Below, piece after piece: positions 30,624 to 42,108 of a DNA stretch of 64,000 bases. Positions within the stretch are counted from its first letter, which is position 1. Each line of letters opens with the position of its first letter. The position numbers and the translations under genes are program-made. Below the pieces are notes generated by a model. It was not told where the DNA came from and did not search any database. It was given only the letters and a program-made list of their open reading frames with translations. The DNA is from Lactarius indigo (taxonomy: Eukaryota > Basidiomycota > Agaricomycetes > Russulales > Russulaceae): NCBI GenBank assembly GCA_025766275.1, contig JAFKAC010000003.1, positions 806,001 to 870,000 of the forward strand. The letters run 5' to 3'.

Positions 30624-31794
30624 ATGGCGCTGTCGCTTGCGTGGCTCATCCCTTCTGTGCGTCAAGGGCATCCTGGAATTACGGAGAATCCGCGCACTCG
30701 CGAACACTCCATACAAAAGCGGGCGTCTCATCGGACTCCGAGAACCCCGAAGAAGCCAGAGTCATTCCCGAGACCAGAGCCGATTCGTCACATCTCGTTT
30801 GATGAACCGGTACTAAAGGGTCCATCTTCTGCGCCTGTGATCGCTCCGTCGCAAACACGAGGTCGTCCCGTCTTTTTGCCACGTTGTAAGAGCCGCTCTC
30901 CCCAAACCGGGATTGTTCCCCTCCCACCTGCTTCTGCACCTATTGTGGCTGACAGCTCACCGCTGTCTTCTGCCGAGACACTCGCCGAGGTACCCCAGGA
31001 TGTAAAACGAGCGCTCTCATCCCGCCTTACGCGTGCACTCCTTTCACGAAACCGACAAATGTCACGGACATCCACCGTTGGGTCGAATACTCCATCATCA
31101 TCGTCAGCCGCCGAGATATCGGAGTTCGGAGAACGCGTGACTGTTACTGGGAAGGTCGAGATGCGGACTGGATTGGATGCCAAGCAGGCTAATGTCACCG
31201 AAAGGGGAAGATTCGGATTCCTGAGGAAGTCTAAAACGATCCACGTTGGACGTATGTCTTTAACTTTCTTATTAATTCCCTCTGTTCTGACGCCACCTCC
31301 CTGATACAGAAGATCGCCCTAGGAGCCGTAGCAGACCAGCCCCCTTGTCTCTCCCATCGCCTGTTCCCTTCACAGCGAATGTCGATTCACCAGCCGATTT
31401 GATTCCACCTCCACGGATCACCAACTCACCCGATCCTATTTCACCGCCCTCATCTACAAGCTCTACCCGCTCTACACACCGCCGCGTATCTTCCACTCCC
31501 TCTGCATCCTCCAAACTGCGCATTACAGACAAGCTCTGCCCGCGTAGAGAAAAGGACAAGGTGGCAGAACCGAAGCCCAAACCTGCTCGCACGCAACCCT
31601 ATGGTCCTCCGTACAACTGGATACCCCCTACACCTGGAGCGTGGGCCGTGGTCGAAGGTACAGAGGAATCTATGAAAATCGAGCGACGGCGCAAGCGTGC
31701 GAGTGCGCCTACCGACCAAACTCATTTTCAGCATCTCGCGTATAATGAACACGAGCGAGCGGGGAGTATGCCTATCCCGCTACCCGCTATGTAG
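30624..31794 (+). CDS. Ser/Pro-rich, probably disordered protein of unknown function
   Basis: Two exons (30624-31251 and 31310-31794; intron GTATGT...ACAG of 58 nt) give 370 aa. The sequence is rich in Ser, Pro, Arg and Thr throughout (PKKPESFPRPEPIRH, SSSAAEISEFGERVT, PPPRITNSPDPISPPSS) with no predicted membrane segment and no domain I recognise. The C-terminus holds a more ordered-looking stretch, PYGPPYNWIPPTPGAWAVVE, followed by basic IERRRKRASAP, a possible nuclear localisation signal. The splice joins a continuous frame, which supports a real gene. It may be a regulatory scaffold, but that is a guess. Confidence 0.65.
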
Positions 31795-32424
31795 CGCCAG
31801 CTGTTGCGATTATTCTTGCTCGGGCTAGAGATCTGCTCGCAGACGTGTAGCCGTCGTCGTCGTCGTCGTCATCATCATCATCGTCACCCCTCCCCCCCTC
31901 ACTTATTCATCACTGTCTCATTCCGGTCATTCGTGCATATATTTATTTGTTACATCTGATATTTGCGTCTAGCTTACATACCGCCCGTACGTAGTTGAAG
32001 CCTCTGCCCGTTCCTTGTTGTACCTTGCTGTCATCATCCGGTTTATGCATACGTGTCCTCGACACATTGGTGAAAAATGTCGAATGTCTTTCGCACTTGC
32101 GTTGCCTGGTGCGTGAGTCCAAGCATGAGTCTGATAATTGTCCCATGCACCCGTCCGATGGACACAGCATGGAAATCCAGCGTAGAATACTCGTTGGCGC
32201 TCTCATGGTACCATGCATCTCGTACATTGAATGACCCATCCCGGATAGACCATAAGCAATATTTAGTCATTCGCCGTCCTGTGTCTCCGCGGGCCCCCAC
32301 GACCCTGTGCGGTTCGCGAATTCTCTAAATCCCTCCAACACAGTTGTCGTAATAGGTAACTCCTGCGGACGACCTCCTAAAGTCCCCGCATGGGGTACGG
32401 TACCGGTACCCACCCCACACATTG
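31795..32424. other. Convergent 3' region with a CGT/CAT microsatellite
   Basis: Lies between the stop codons of two convergent genes. A trinucleotide run of CGTCGT...CATCAT units lies at about 31852-31886. No gene seen. Confidence 0.5.
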
Positions 32425-35400
32425 TCAGCTGACGCCGACGCCCATCATCACCCCGTCAGTTGTCAGCAAAGTCAATATCGCGCCGATCACCGGGCTCTCT
32501 GATACCTCCAGCATGCTCCCACCATCGAGCGCTCTCAGGAGCGCGGCATCCAATAATCGTCTGTGGATGAGGGTGAGCCTGGTGATGGTGATGGTGACGG
32601 AAAGCATAGACGCACCGGAGTTGCTGGACAAGGATGGCGATGCGCGGCCACGCCCGCAGCCGCAGCGTCCCCTCGGCTCGTCCACCGACGGTCAACCCAC
32701 CACGAACGTGGTCCACGGCGATAGGCCCGCCAAACAGCAATAACGCGTACAGCGGGACCTGCAACGTCAACCACGTCAACCACTGCCAAGAAAAACAACA
32801 AAAAAGGGCCTGACCTCGGTGACGTCGCGCAGGAACACTTTGGCGGTCTCGACGCGCCGGAAGCTCACTACGACGCCAGAGCGCCAGCGCGTCTCGGCGA
32901 ACAGCACGCTTGCGGGGTGCACCCACACCCGCTCGCCGCGCATGTCCTTTGCCCGCCACTGTCGTGCACTCGCCTCCTGCTCTACCGCGCCGCTTGCCAC
33001 GGGCGTATACTTGACCGCGTTGCGCGGCAGCGCGATACACGCGACGCGCGGGTACAGCGCCGCGAGAAGGAGCGCCTTCAGAAGCACGGGCTCGCGTGAG
33101 TGCGCGTTCGGCGCTGCTGGGACGAGCCCCGCGGATTGGAGCGCGGAGAGGAGATCGTTGCGCAGGACTGTGATGTCACGGATCGTCGTAGCGGAGATGT
33201 AGTTCTGGGCGTGCACGGTTGTTTTCTTTCGAACAGCTAGAGGTGAGAGAACGACGTACGTCTGCACAGAATGTGCGCATGGCTCTTGGTGACTCTTCCC
33301 GGTTTATTCGCATACACTCTTCGTAGGCGTGAGCATCGGTGAGGAGGTCGCTTTTCTCCGTCGCAAAGCGTGCTCGCGCTCTGTAAGCAGTTCAAATTGC
33401 ACATAAAGCTGTATGAAGAAGATAGTTCGTACGTTGTGGCTTCGTCACGTTGATCCATTGGGCTCAGGAAAACAGGCTTCGAGGATAGACAGGCCGCGAT
33501 GGTCAAAATCGGATCTAGGCACTGGAAGACAGTGGCAAGAACGAGCATCTGGGAAGCGTCAACATCGAAACCCGGTTTCCAGGGTGATCCTAACTCACTT
33601 TCCCAAGACGAAGATCGAGAGGGAGTAAAGCCTGGAGAAACCGTAAAATTCCGGCAAGGTAGAGACATCGTTCATCGTACCATGTACTGGCCGAGGGCAG
33701 TCAAACGGCCATCCTGGTCGATGGCACCAAGTTCCTCGAGGATAGAAATCGCCCTGTCCATAGCCGCAACCTCTGGAGGATCGATAGCGCGGCTCAAAAA
33801 TTGCTAAAAAAAAGACGAGGATGAGAACCAACGCAGCGGCTACCAGTTCGAAGACGCCAACCTTGACGTCCTCGTGCTCACGTGTCGCCTTCACGGTCAG
33901 GCAGATGCTCTCCAGCGGTACGCGTAAAATCTCGGGGCGCGGGAACTGCGCCATCTTGCGCTCTCTTGCTCGTGTGTACATCTTATAGCATACACCCGGA
34001 CGCGTGCGTCCTGCACGCCCGCGACGCTGTCGTCCAGCAGCACGAGTGATCCACTGCTCGACGAGTTTTGTGAGGCCGCTCTCAGGGTCGTATTGAGTCT
34101 CCTTTACTTTCCCTGCATCAACAACGTAGACGATGTCGTCGATCGTTATGGAAGTCTGTGTGGCAAGTGTTCAAGGAAAGAACATTCATGGGACGAACGA
34201 CGCAGAGGGTACCTCAGCCACGTTCGTAGCGACGACGATCTTCCATTTTGCGGTGGGCGCAAAGACAATGCGCTGCTCGTCACTCGACAAATTAGCGTGT
34301 AGCGGGAAGATCCTGGCCTGCGACGCCGATGGCGAGCTTTGAAGAGAGTCAATGCACTGCCGAATTTCCTGGACACCGGGTAGGAAGACGAGAATTCCGC
34401 CCTTTTCTTCTGCATTACTAATAATGTGGTTGATTGTAGCCGTTATAAGCTGCTCATACAAGTGAGACAACGCACGCATACATTCAAGCAGGAACTTACC
34501 GCGTAGTCAATGCGGTCGGATCGGCTAATGGCCCGAATGGCGGTCATGGCGTGTTCGTCTAGGCCTGCGCTGACATACTCTTCTCTATCAGCTACCAGAT
34601 CTTCGTTATCTTGCTTCTTTCCGCCCTTACTCGCTAAAGGACGATAATCAATGAGATTAACAAAGTCCTCGAGAAACCTGTTGTCTCTAGTCAGCATCCT
34701 TCTTTATATCAGTTGTCGAACGGGGGCTCGTACATATCCTTAACCGGGTGCGCGAACCCGGGAATGGTGAGTAGAGGGGCGTTGGAAAAGTAGCGAACGA
34801 AGGTCTCGTGGTTTATCGTGGCTGACATCAGGATAATCTTCAGAGCGGAGTTCCGCTTTAACAGTTCTTTGAGCTCCAGTAGCAAGAAATCGCCGTCTAC
34901 AGAGCGCTCATGCACCTGTACAAGTTCATGAATGTGTAATAAGACAATCGACGCGTTTCTTACCTCGTCCACGATGACATGGGTTACACCGCTGAAGTCA
35001 TCCCCGTTACTGAACCGTCTGAGCAAAACACCGGTCGTGCAGAAAAGTAATTTCGTCTTCTCAGTCAGTTTACTTTCTCCACGTATGACGTAGCCCACAG
35101 AACCATCGTTCAAACGCTCTGCGTGCACACGCGCAGCTACCGAAATAGCAGAGATACGTCGAGGTTGGGTAACGAGGATATTTGCGCCTGAACCATTACC
35201 AGCCTGAATGAGGGAGTCGAGGATGAACTGTGGCACTAAGAAAAATGTGAACACTTTCACACCAGAGACGGAATCGCACTCACGTTGTGTCGTTTTTCCA
35301 GAGCCCGTCTCTCCAACGACAATCACCACCCTAGATCTCTCAAGCGTTGACAAGAAGTTATCCCTTGACGCGAATGCAGGGAGACGACGTCGAATAGCAT

Positions 35401-37303
35401 GTAGCTCTGCATACCGGCCATCTTGGCAAATTGCCTCGAATTCCCGCATCACATCACCATCAGAACGCGAATCCTGATTCCTCGGGCGAGCTGAGTTTCG
35501 GGGCTTCTTCGACGTGCTTGTCGCGAGGGTATCGGCATCCGGAGAGACTTTTGTGTCTCTCACCTCCTGTGGTGGCACAAGATGCCTCATAACATCATGC
35601 AAGCTAGGAGGTCCCTGGTCTTCCAGTATTGCCCAGTGTTCTTCAAGAACCTGCATGGCCGTGACGCACATGCCCTCTGTTGATTCGCTGATGGTACCTT
35701 CCTCGAACGCGGCAAGGAGCTTTGCCAGAAGGTGTAGTCGAACATAAGCAGGGACTGAGGAAGAAGTAACATACATCGGTGGTGGGCGCGAGGACCTGTT
35801 ATATGCGTAGCCAGGAGGAATGACAAAATTAAGCTGAATCGGCGCAAGGAAGAGAGGCATGACAAGGGTAAAGGTGGAGTCATCAGCGTAAGATGCGCCC
35901 ATAGATGTCATCTCATCCTCCGTGATGCGTTCCTCTAGATCGTTGTTGTGGGGTTGCATTGTGACATCTTGCCAAGGCTCACCAACAAGGCGGCGGTTCA
36001 AAGCGGCTACGAGAAGAGCCCACTCCTCGACAAGGTGCGCATCCCCTGTGCATTCACGGACTACGTGCCCGGGCCATCCCGCCTGTTTGATAGCGCGCTC
36101 CTCAATCCACCGTTTCTTAATGTCCTCTTGACCTGCATGTATGCTTGTTATAAATGGGTCTGAACTGTTCTTTTCAGGGAGGAAGCGCGGAGGCAAGTCC
36201 ACCTCTGGAATGTGAAGAACGAGATACTCAATGCACGCCTCGAGCGGGGCAGCTACGCGCAGGAGGTTGGAGGCGAGGGTGGAAGGAATTGACAGAAATG
36301 CGACGGCATCACGCGCTTGAGCCTTCACAAAACCAAGAGACTCTAATTGTCGAAGGATAGTCGGGGCGCTGTCTTCGGTAATTACTAGAGCAGAGGCATC
36401 CTCATCCTCCGGACTGTTTGCGATTGCCTGTTTCGGAGGTGAGTATATTGTTACGCGTCATGGCAGCTAAAGATGATGACCGTCTTTATGGCGTTCTCGA
36501 CCAGTTCTCGCAGTTCGGTAGATAATTTGACCTCAGGAGAGTTCTCGAAAGGACCCAGATTTGTTTGAGGAACAGGACGTGTGGACGCCTGCTGAATCTC
36601 TTCTTTCTTCTTGGCCGCCTTCTCTTGGCGATCATCGACCGACTTACGCGCGGCAAACGGATCGGCCTCGTACATCCATTCCTGGTGTGAAGGTGCATTC
36701 TTATGTTCAACTGCCAGCTCAGCCCAATACTCACGAGGACCGGGTGGAAGAACACGATTGAGCTGGATACCGTTGCAAAACTAGTAGAAAGACACGATCG
36801 GTCTCGCATCTCTGTTGTGAAGCAACCTGAAAGTATACGGACGCGATAAAGAGCATACGTAGCGCCCCAATGTCGAGCTTCCAATGCAGAGTTGCAGACG
36901 TAGGGAGGATGGGGCTCCATGCGCACAGATTGGCTGTCCTGACCGTTCTTGGTCCGTATGACCTTCGTCAAAGTAACGACAAAGGCCCAGCCTTCGCCCC
37001 GCCGATGCTAAAAGATGGATGAATATACTTATATCACAAAAGACGCCACAGTCACCGTACAGTGTCGACTGTGGGTTTTCCCCAACCGTTTTTTGTGCAC
37101 CTATACACACGTTATCGCTTCTTGTCCCGGGTCACTGGGCTGTAGTCAGACCTTTCTTGCAGTAAGCTCAGGGGATATTTTGAGCCCGGAGGAAATAAAG
37201 GTGGTGGTTTTCCATCGTCTTTTTGAGAATCGGTCGCCTCCTTTGAAGACTTGGATGAATTTCCGGCGTTCCCTGACTTGACGATCCCTTTTCGGGGGGG
37301 CAT
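32425..37303 (-). CDS. DExH-box RNA helicase, DHX57/YLR419W type
   Basis: Seventeen exons by hand: 37303-37152, 37100-37061, 37007-36843, 36780-36481, 36427-35284, 35235-34964, 34915-34734, 34677-34500, 34449-34213, 34155-33862, 33803-33681, 33631-33599, 33548-33433, 33380-33260, 33204-32815, 32758-32616 and 32578-32425, all frames agreeing, 1347 aa. The N-terminus (MPPRKG, PPPLFPPGSKYPLSLL, ALEARHWGATYALYRFCNG) matches fungal YLR419W-type proteins. A UBA-like segment follows (about residues 230-260). Then motif [11 protein letters not shown] (about 591-600), DEVH (690-693), SAT, the conserved helicase-core arginine motif GRAGR, the HA2 and OB regions, and LRAWPRIAILVQQL near the C-terminus. 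It should unwind structured RNA in an ATP-dependent way; the exact substrate is unknown. It diverges from the Prp22 gene over 92 bp. Confidence 0.9.
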
Positions 37304-37395
37304 TTACCACAGATCTGAGTCAACGTGCTGGAGTGAAGCGGACCGACGTTGACTATATTAGTCAGCAACTACTCGCAACTTGACCTTGACTGGCC
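37304..37395. promoter_or_regulatory. Shared 92-bp promoter between two divergent helicase genes
   Basis: Only 92 bp separate the start codon of the DHX57-type gene (37303, minus) from that of the Prp22-type gene (37396, plus). The 5' UTRs and promoters must overlap. It contains no canonical TATA box in either direction. An ACTATATTAGT stretch at about 37352 is the most AT-rich part. Confidence 0.6.
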
Positions 37396-40300
37396 ATGGC
37401 CCAAGATGACCTCTACAATCTCGAGTTTCTCTCACTCGTCGCCAAAATCACCCAAGAAATAGATAACCACACGGGTCTTAGCGACAAAACTCTCGCAGAG
37501 TTTGTTATCGACTTACATGACAAGTCCAAAACACTCGCAGACTTCAAGTCCAAACTCAAGGAAGTTGGCGCAGACTTCCCAGAATCCTTTGTCGAAAACA
37601 TAGACCGCCTAATCCTTACCCTTCACCCAAAGCATAAAAAAAAGACTACCGCGAAGGCAAATGGCAAGGCCAAGGCCAATGGAGAGGACGTTCTCGTCGA
37701 GAAGGACAAACAAAAGCGTTTGTTCCCAGGTCTTGCCCTGGCCGACCAGGACTGGCAACCAAGCTTATCGAAGGACGTCTTAATGAAAGAAGTCGACGAT
37801 ATGATGGCTCAGTTTGAGTCTTCGGCGAAGTCCCTGCCGAAACCTGACCGGGACGCCTCTCCACCCCCCAAACGTCGGCGAACATCCATGTCACCCCCTA
37901 GACGGCGCAGTGACAGTCCACCACGAAGGCGCGGATACGACAGGGGAGGCCACGGGCGTGGTAGAGCCCAGCTGGATGAAAGACCCGTCTTGTACAAGAT
38001 CTATGATGGGCGAGTGCAAGGGCTTAAAGAGTTTGGCGCGTTTATTCAACTAGAAGGTGTTGCCGGAAGGGTAGAAGGTACGTTTTCATTTGTTGAATCC
38101 TTTTTTCGTTTCTCAATTGCTTCTCTAGGCTTGGTGCACATATCCAATATCCAGGCCGGCGCCCGCGCCAACTCGGCAGCAGACCTCCTCAGCAGGGGTC
38201 AACCAGTCAAGGTCAAAGTAATGAGCGTGGCTGGAACCCGCATCGGTCTGTCGATGAAAGACGTTGACCAGACCAGTGGACGTGACCTAACCCCTCATCT
38301 TCGTATCAAGTCAGAGGCTGAGCTTGCCGAAGAAGAGCGACAACACGCGTCTCGTGCTTCCAGTGGAACCAACGCACTCCCTCTTGGCGTCAAGGATACT
38401 GGACCGGTGCGATCTGCGAAACGTCTAACATCACCGGAGCGTTGGGAAATCAAGCAATTGATCTCGTCGGGTGCTATCGACGCGTCCGAATACCCCGACC
38501 TGGACGAAGACTTTAGCAATCCAATGGCACGGGCGGAGGTGGAAGAGGAGTTGGATGTGGAAGTTCGGGAGGAAGAGCCTGCATTCCTCCGCGGTCAGAC
38601 CAAACGAACACTCGAACTTAGCCCCGTCAAAATCGTGAAGGCACCCGATGGGTCGCTCAATCGCGCTGCTCTGGCCGGTGCAGCCTTCTCAAAGGAACGG
38701 CGTGAGTTAAGGCAGCAAGAAGCGAACGAAATGGCGGATTCAGAAGCGCGGGACTTTGGCGCCCCCTGGCAGGATCCCATGGCAAAGGAAACTGACAGAG
38801 TATTCGCCCAGGACCTGAGAAGCCATCTTCGTGGTCAAAAATCTCAGGAGTCTGAAGGTGGTTGGAGAACGTCAACCTTTAACAAGGCGACTACGTTCGG
38901 AGAAATCACGAGTCTTAGTATTCAGGATCAGAGAAAATCGCTACCTATATTCAAGTTACGGGATTCTTTGTTACAAGCCATCCGAGATGTATGCCCACCT
39001 TTCTTATTTACTTCACTGGTTCACTGACCTGCGAAAACAGCACCAGGTCCTCATCGTTGTTGGAGACACTGGATCCGGGAAAACGACCCAGATGACCCAG
39101 TATCTTGCTGAAGACGGATTCGCGGACAAAAGTAGAATAGGTTGCACCCAGCCTCGTCGAGTTGCCGCTATGTCCGTCGCAAAGCGTGTTGCTGAGGAGG
39201 TCGGTTGTCGTCTTGGTCAAGAGGTTGGCTACACAATCCGTTTCGAGGATTGTACGAGCCCAGAAACCAGAATCAAATACATGACTGACGGTATGCTTCA
39301 ACGAGAATGCCTTATCGACCCGGACGTCAGCCAGTACTCGGTCGTCATGTTAGATGAGGCTCATGAGCGGACAATCGCGACTGACGTTCTGTTTGGCCTG
39401 CTTAAAAGTACGTTATTCTAAGATCGACTCCGGTTAGCCGCGCTGACGAGTCCCTCAGAGGCGATCAAGCGACGTTCTGACCTTAAGCTCATCGTGACCT
39501 CAGCCACACTGGACGCCGAAAAGTTCTCCAAATACTTCTTCGGGTGTCCCATCTTCACTATCCCTGGCCGCACATACCCAGTTGAGGTGCTATACACCAA
39601 GGAGCCGGAGACGGATTACCTTGATGCATCCCTTATCACTGTCATGCAAATCCATCTGTCCGAGCCACCGGGCGACGTGCTACTTTTCCTTACGGGTCAA
39701 GAAGAGATTGATACCGCCTGCGAGATCTTATTTGAGCGGATGAAGGCACTGGGACCCAAAGTACCGGAGCTTATCATTCTGCCCATTTACTCTGCGCTCC
39801 CTTCAGAGGTTCAGTCACGGGTCTTCGAACCCACGCCACCCGGCGCCCGTAAAGTCGTCATTGCGACCAACGTCGCAGAAACAAGTCTAACAATCCCTGG
39901 AATCTACTACGTCGTCGACCCTGGATTCGCGAAGCAAAACGCGTACGACCCACGTCTGGGTATGGACTCCCTGGTTGTGATGCCCATTTCACAGGCACAA
40001 GCTCGGCAGCGTTCGGGTCGTGCCGGTCGTACGGGGCCCGGAAAGTGCTATCGCTTGTACACAGAAGCGGCGTACCGCAACGAGATGTTACCGAATTCCA
40101 TCCCCGATATCCAGCGCACTAACCTGGCGCACACCATTCTGATGCTCAAAGCCATGGGCATTAACGACCTACTGAGCTTTGACTTTATGGACCCACCCCC
40201 TGCACAAACAATGCTTACCGCTTTGGAGGCGCTATATGCGCTCTCCGCACTGGACGACGAGGGATTGCTAACGCGCCTCGGGCGCAAGATGGCGGATTTC

Positions 40301-41126
40301 CCCATGGAGCCACCCCTAGCGAAGATGCTTATCGCATCGGTCGAACTCGGCTGCTCCGAGGAGATCCTGAGCATCGTCGCGATGCTATCCGTGCAGAGCG
40401 TCTTCTACCGGCCCAAAGAGAAGCAGGCGCAAGCGGACTCGAAGAAGGCCAAGTTCCACCAGCCGGAAGGTGACCACCTGACGCTGCTCGCAGTGTACAA
40501 CGGGTGGAAGGGGAGCAGCTTCTCGAACCCGTGGTGCTACGAGAATTTCATCCAGGCGCGGAGCATGCGGCGGGCGCAGGACGTGCGCAAACAGCTGCTT
40601 GGGATCATGGACCGGTACAAGCACGACATCTTGAGCGCAGGGCGGGACTACAACCGCGTGCGGCGGGCGATATGCTCGGGCTTCTTCCGGAACGCGGCAA
40701 AGAAGGACCCACAGGAGGGGTACAAGACGCTCGTGGAGGGCACGCCGGTATACATCCACCCGTCGAGCGCGCTGTTCAACCGCGCACCCGAGTGGTGCAT
40801 CTACCACGAGCTCATCCTCACCACGCGCGAGTACTGCCACAACGTGCTCGCGATAGAACCAAAATGGCTCGTCGAGGTCGCGCCGCAGTTCTTCAGGGTC
40901 GCAGATGCGAACAAGATCAGTAAGCGCAAGCGCCAGGAGAAGATCGAGCCGCTGTACAACAAGGTGCGTTGGTTGTTAAGATCTTCGCCTCGTTCGCTCG
41001 CTTCACTTCTTTTTTTTTTTATTGACGCTGTGCCTGTGTTTTAATTTTTTGCAGTACGAGAAACCGGACGAGTGGCGCCTGTCAAAAGTCAAACGGAGCG
41101 CGCGTTCAAGTCAGACTTTCGGTTAG
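37396..41126 (+). CDS. PRP22: Pre-mRNA splicing DEAH-box helicase, Prp22/DHX8 type
   Basis: Five exons: 37396-38077, 38129-38988, 39041-39407, 39459-40963, 41055-41126, all in phase, 1161 aa, the usual length for the family. An N-terminal helical region and an Arg/Ser/Pro-rich linker ([17 protein letters not shown], about residues 155-195) come first. An S1 RNA-binding domain follows (about 195-275: [29 protein letters not shown]). Then [16 protein letters not shown], motif [11 protein letters not shown] (522-531), [14 protein letters not shown] (619-622), SAT, a [10 protein letters not shown] motif and [18 protein letters not shown]. The helicase-associated and OB folds complete it. In the spliceosome this enzyme releases mature mRNA after exon ligation. 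All motifs are intact. Confidence 0.96.
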
Positions 41127-42108
41127 GAGAATGGGGATGGCGGGCGGGACCGGGACACTTTTGCCGGCGGTTATGGTGTTGTATGACCAAGCCACCGCTG
41201 GCGGCGTATCTTTGTTGCGATGTCTATCTGTACTGAACTGTATTGCCTCCGCCTCGCCTCGCCTCACTCCTTTCTGGGAGAGAAGTTTAGTTGCGGTGCT
41301 GGCAGATACAAACGCATACTATATATGAACACACATGCGCGCCGACACACGTTTTGCTGGCGAGATTTGCGTTTCCTCGTATTGGCTGCAGCTGTCTTCG
41401 TGTTTATCGATCTTGTTTCTGTCATGTCGACCTGTCTTCCATTCTCTACTTATCTGTCAAGTACCGTTCACCACGTATCAACACGTAGCACGTTCCGCCG
41501 ATGAACGAAAAATTTATCGAGACGAGTCATATCTAACGACCTTTTTTTGGTCCGTCTCGTTACACTAACATGCACGGACGGAAGTGAGACTTATTTCTCG
41601 ATTCGGCTATGTTATACAAATGAGGGAGTGACAAGTAGAAGAGAGAGTGGTAAAGGAAGATTTGGGGAGTTGTCAGCAAGAACGTGTATGCAAAACAAAT
41701 GAGAGGAAGAGATGGACGGTCAGGAAGAAGTCTATGATGTACGAGACAGCGCAGCGCGCGCGTGTATACACAATCCACGTGGAGGTGTAAATAAGTGCAT
41801 AGGAAAAAGGGTTGGGAGATTGATGGAAGATCGAGAGAGATTCGATAGGTGAGAGAACAAGCCTACGCTGTTACATGGTGTCGCATGCTTGTACATGAGC
41901 TGCCGAACGATATGGAAAATATGTGAGGAAAAGAGTGGAGCAAAACTGCGCGGCATTGTGAGGCACAGCAATGGGCCTATCGGCATAGTCATAGCTATAA
42001 ACAGCCGTCATCTCAAGGCCTTCATCTAGTCAACGTGACACCTTTATACGATGACGAAAACTATCAGCCATGGAACAGGTGAGACAACGTGTACGCACAT
42101 CGGGCAAA
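41127..42108. other. Convergent 3' region between helicase and PP1 subunit genes
   Basis: Holds the 3' ends of two convergent genes. Several small open frames without features. No other gene seen. Confidence 0.5.
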
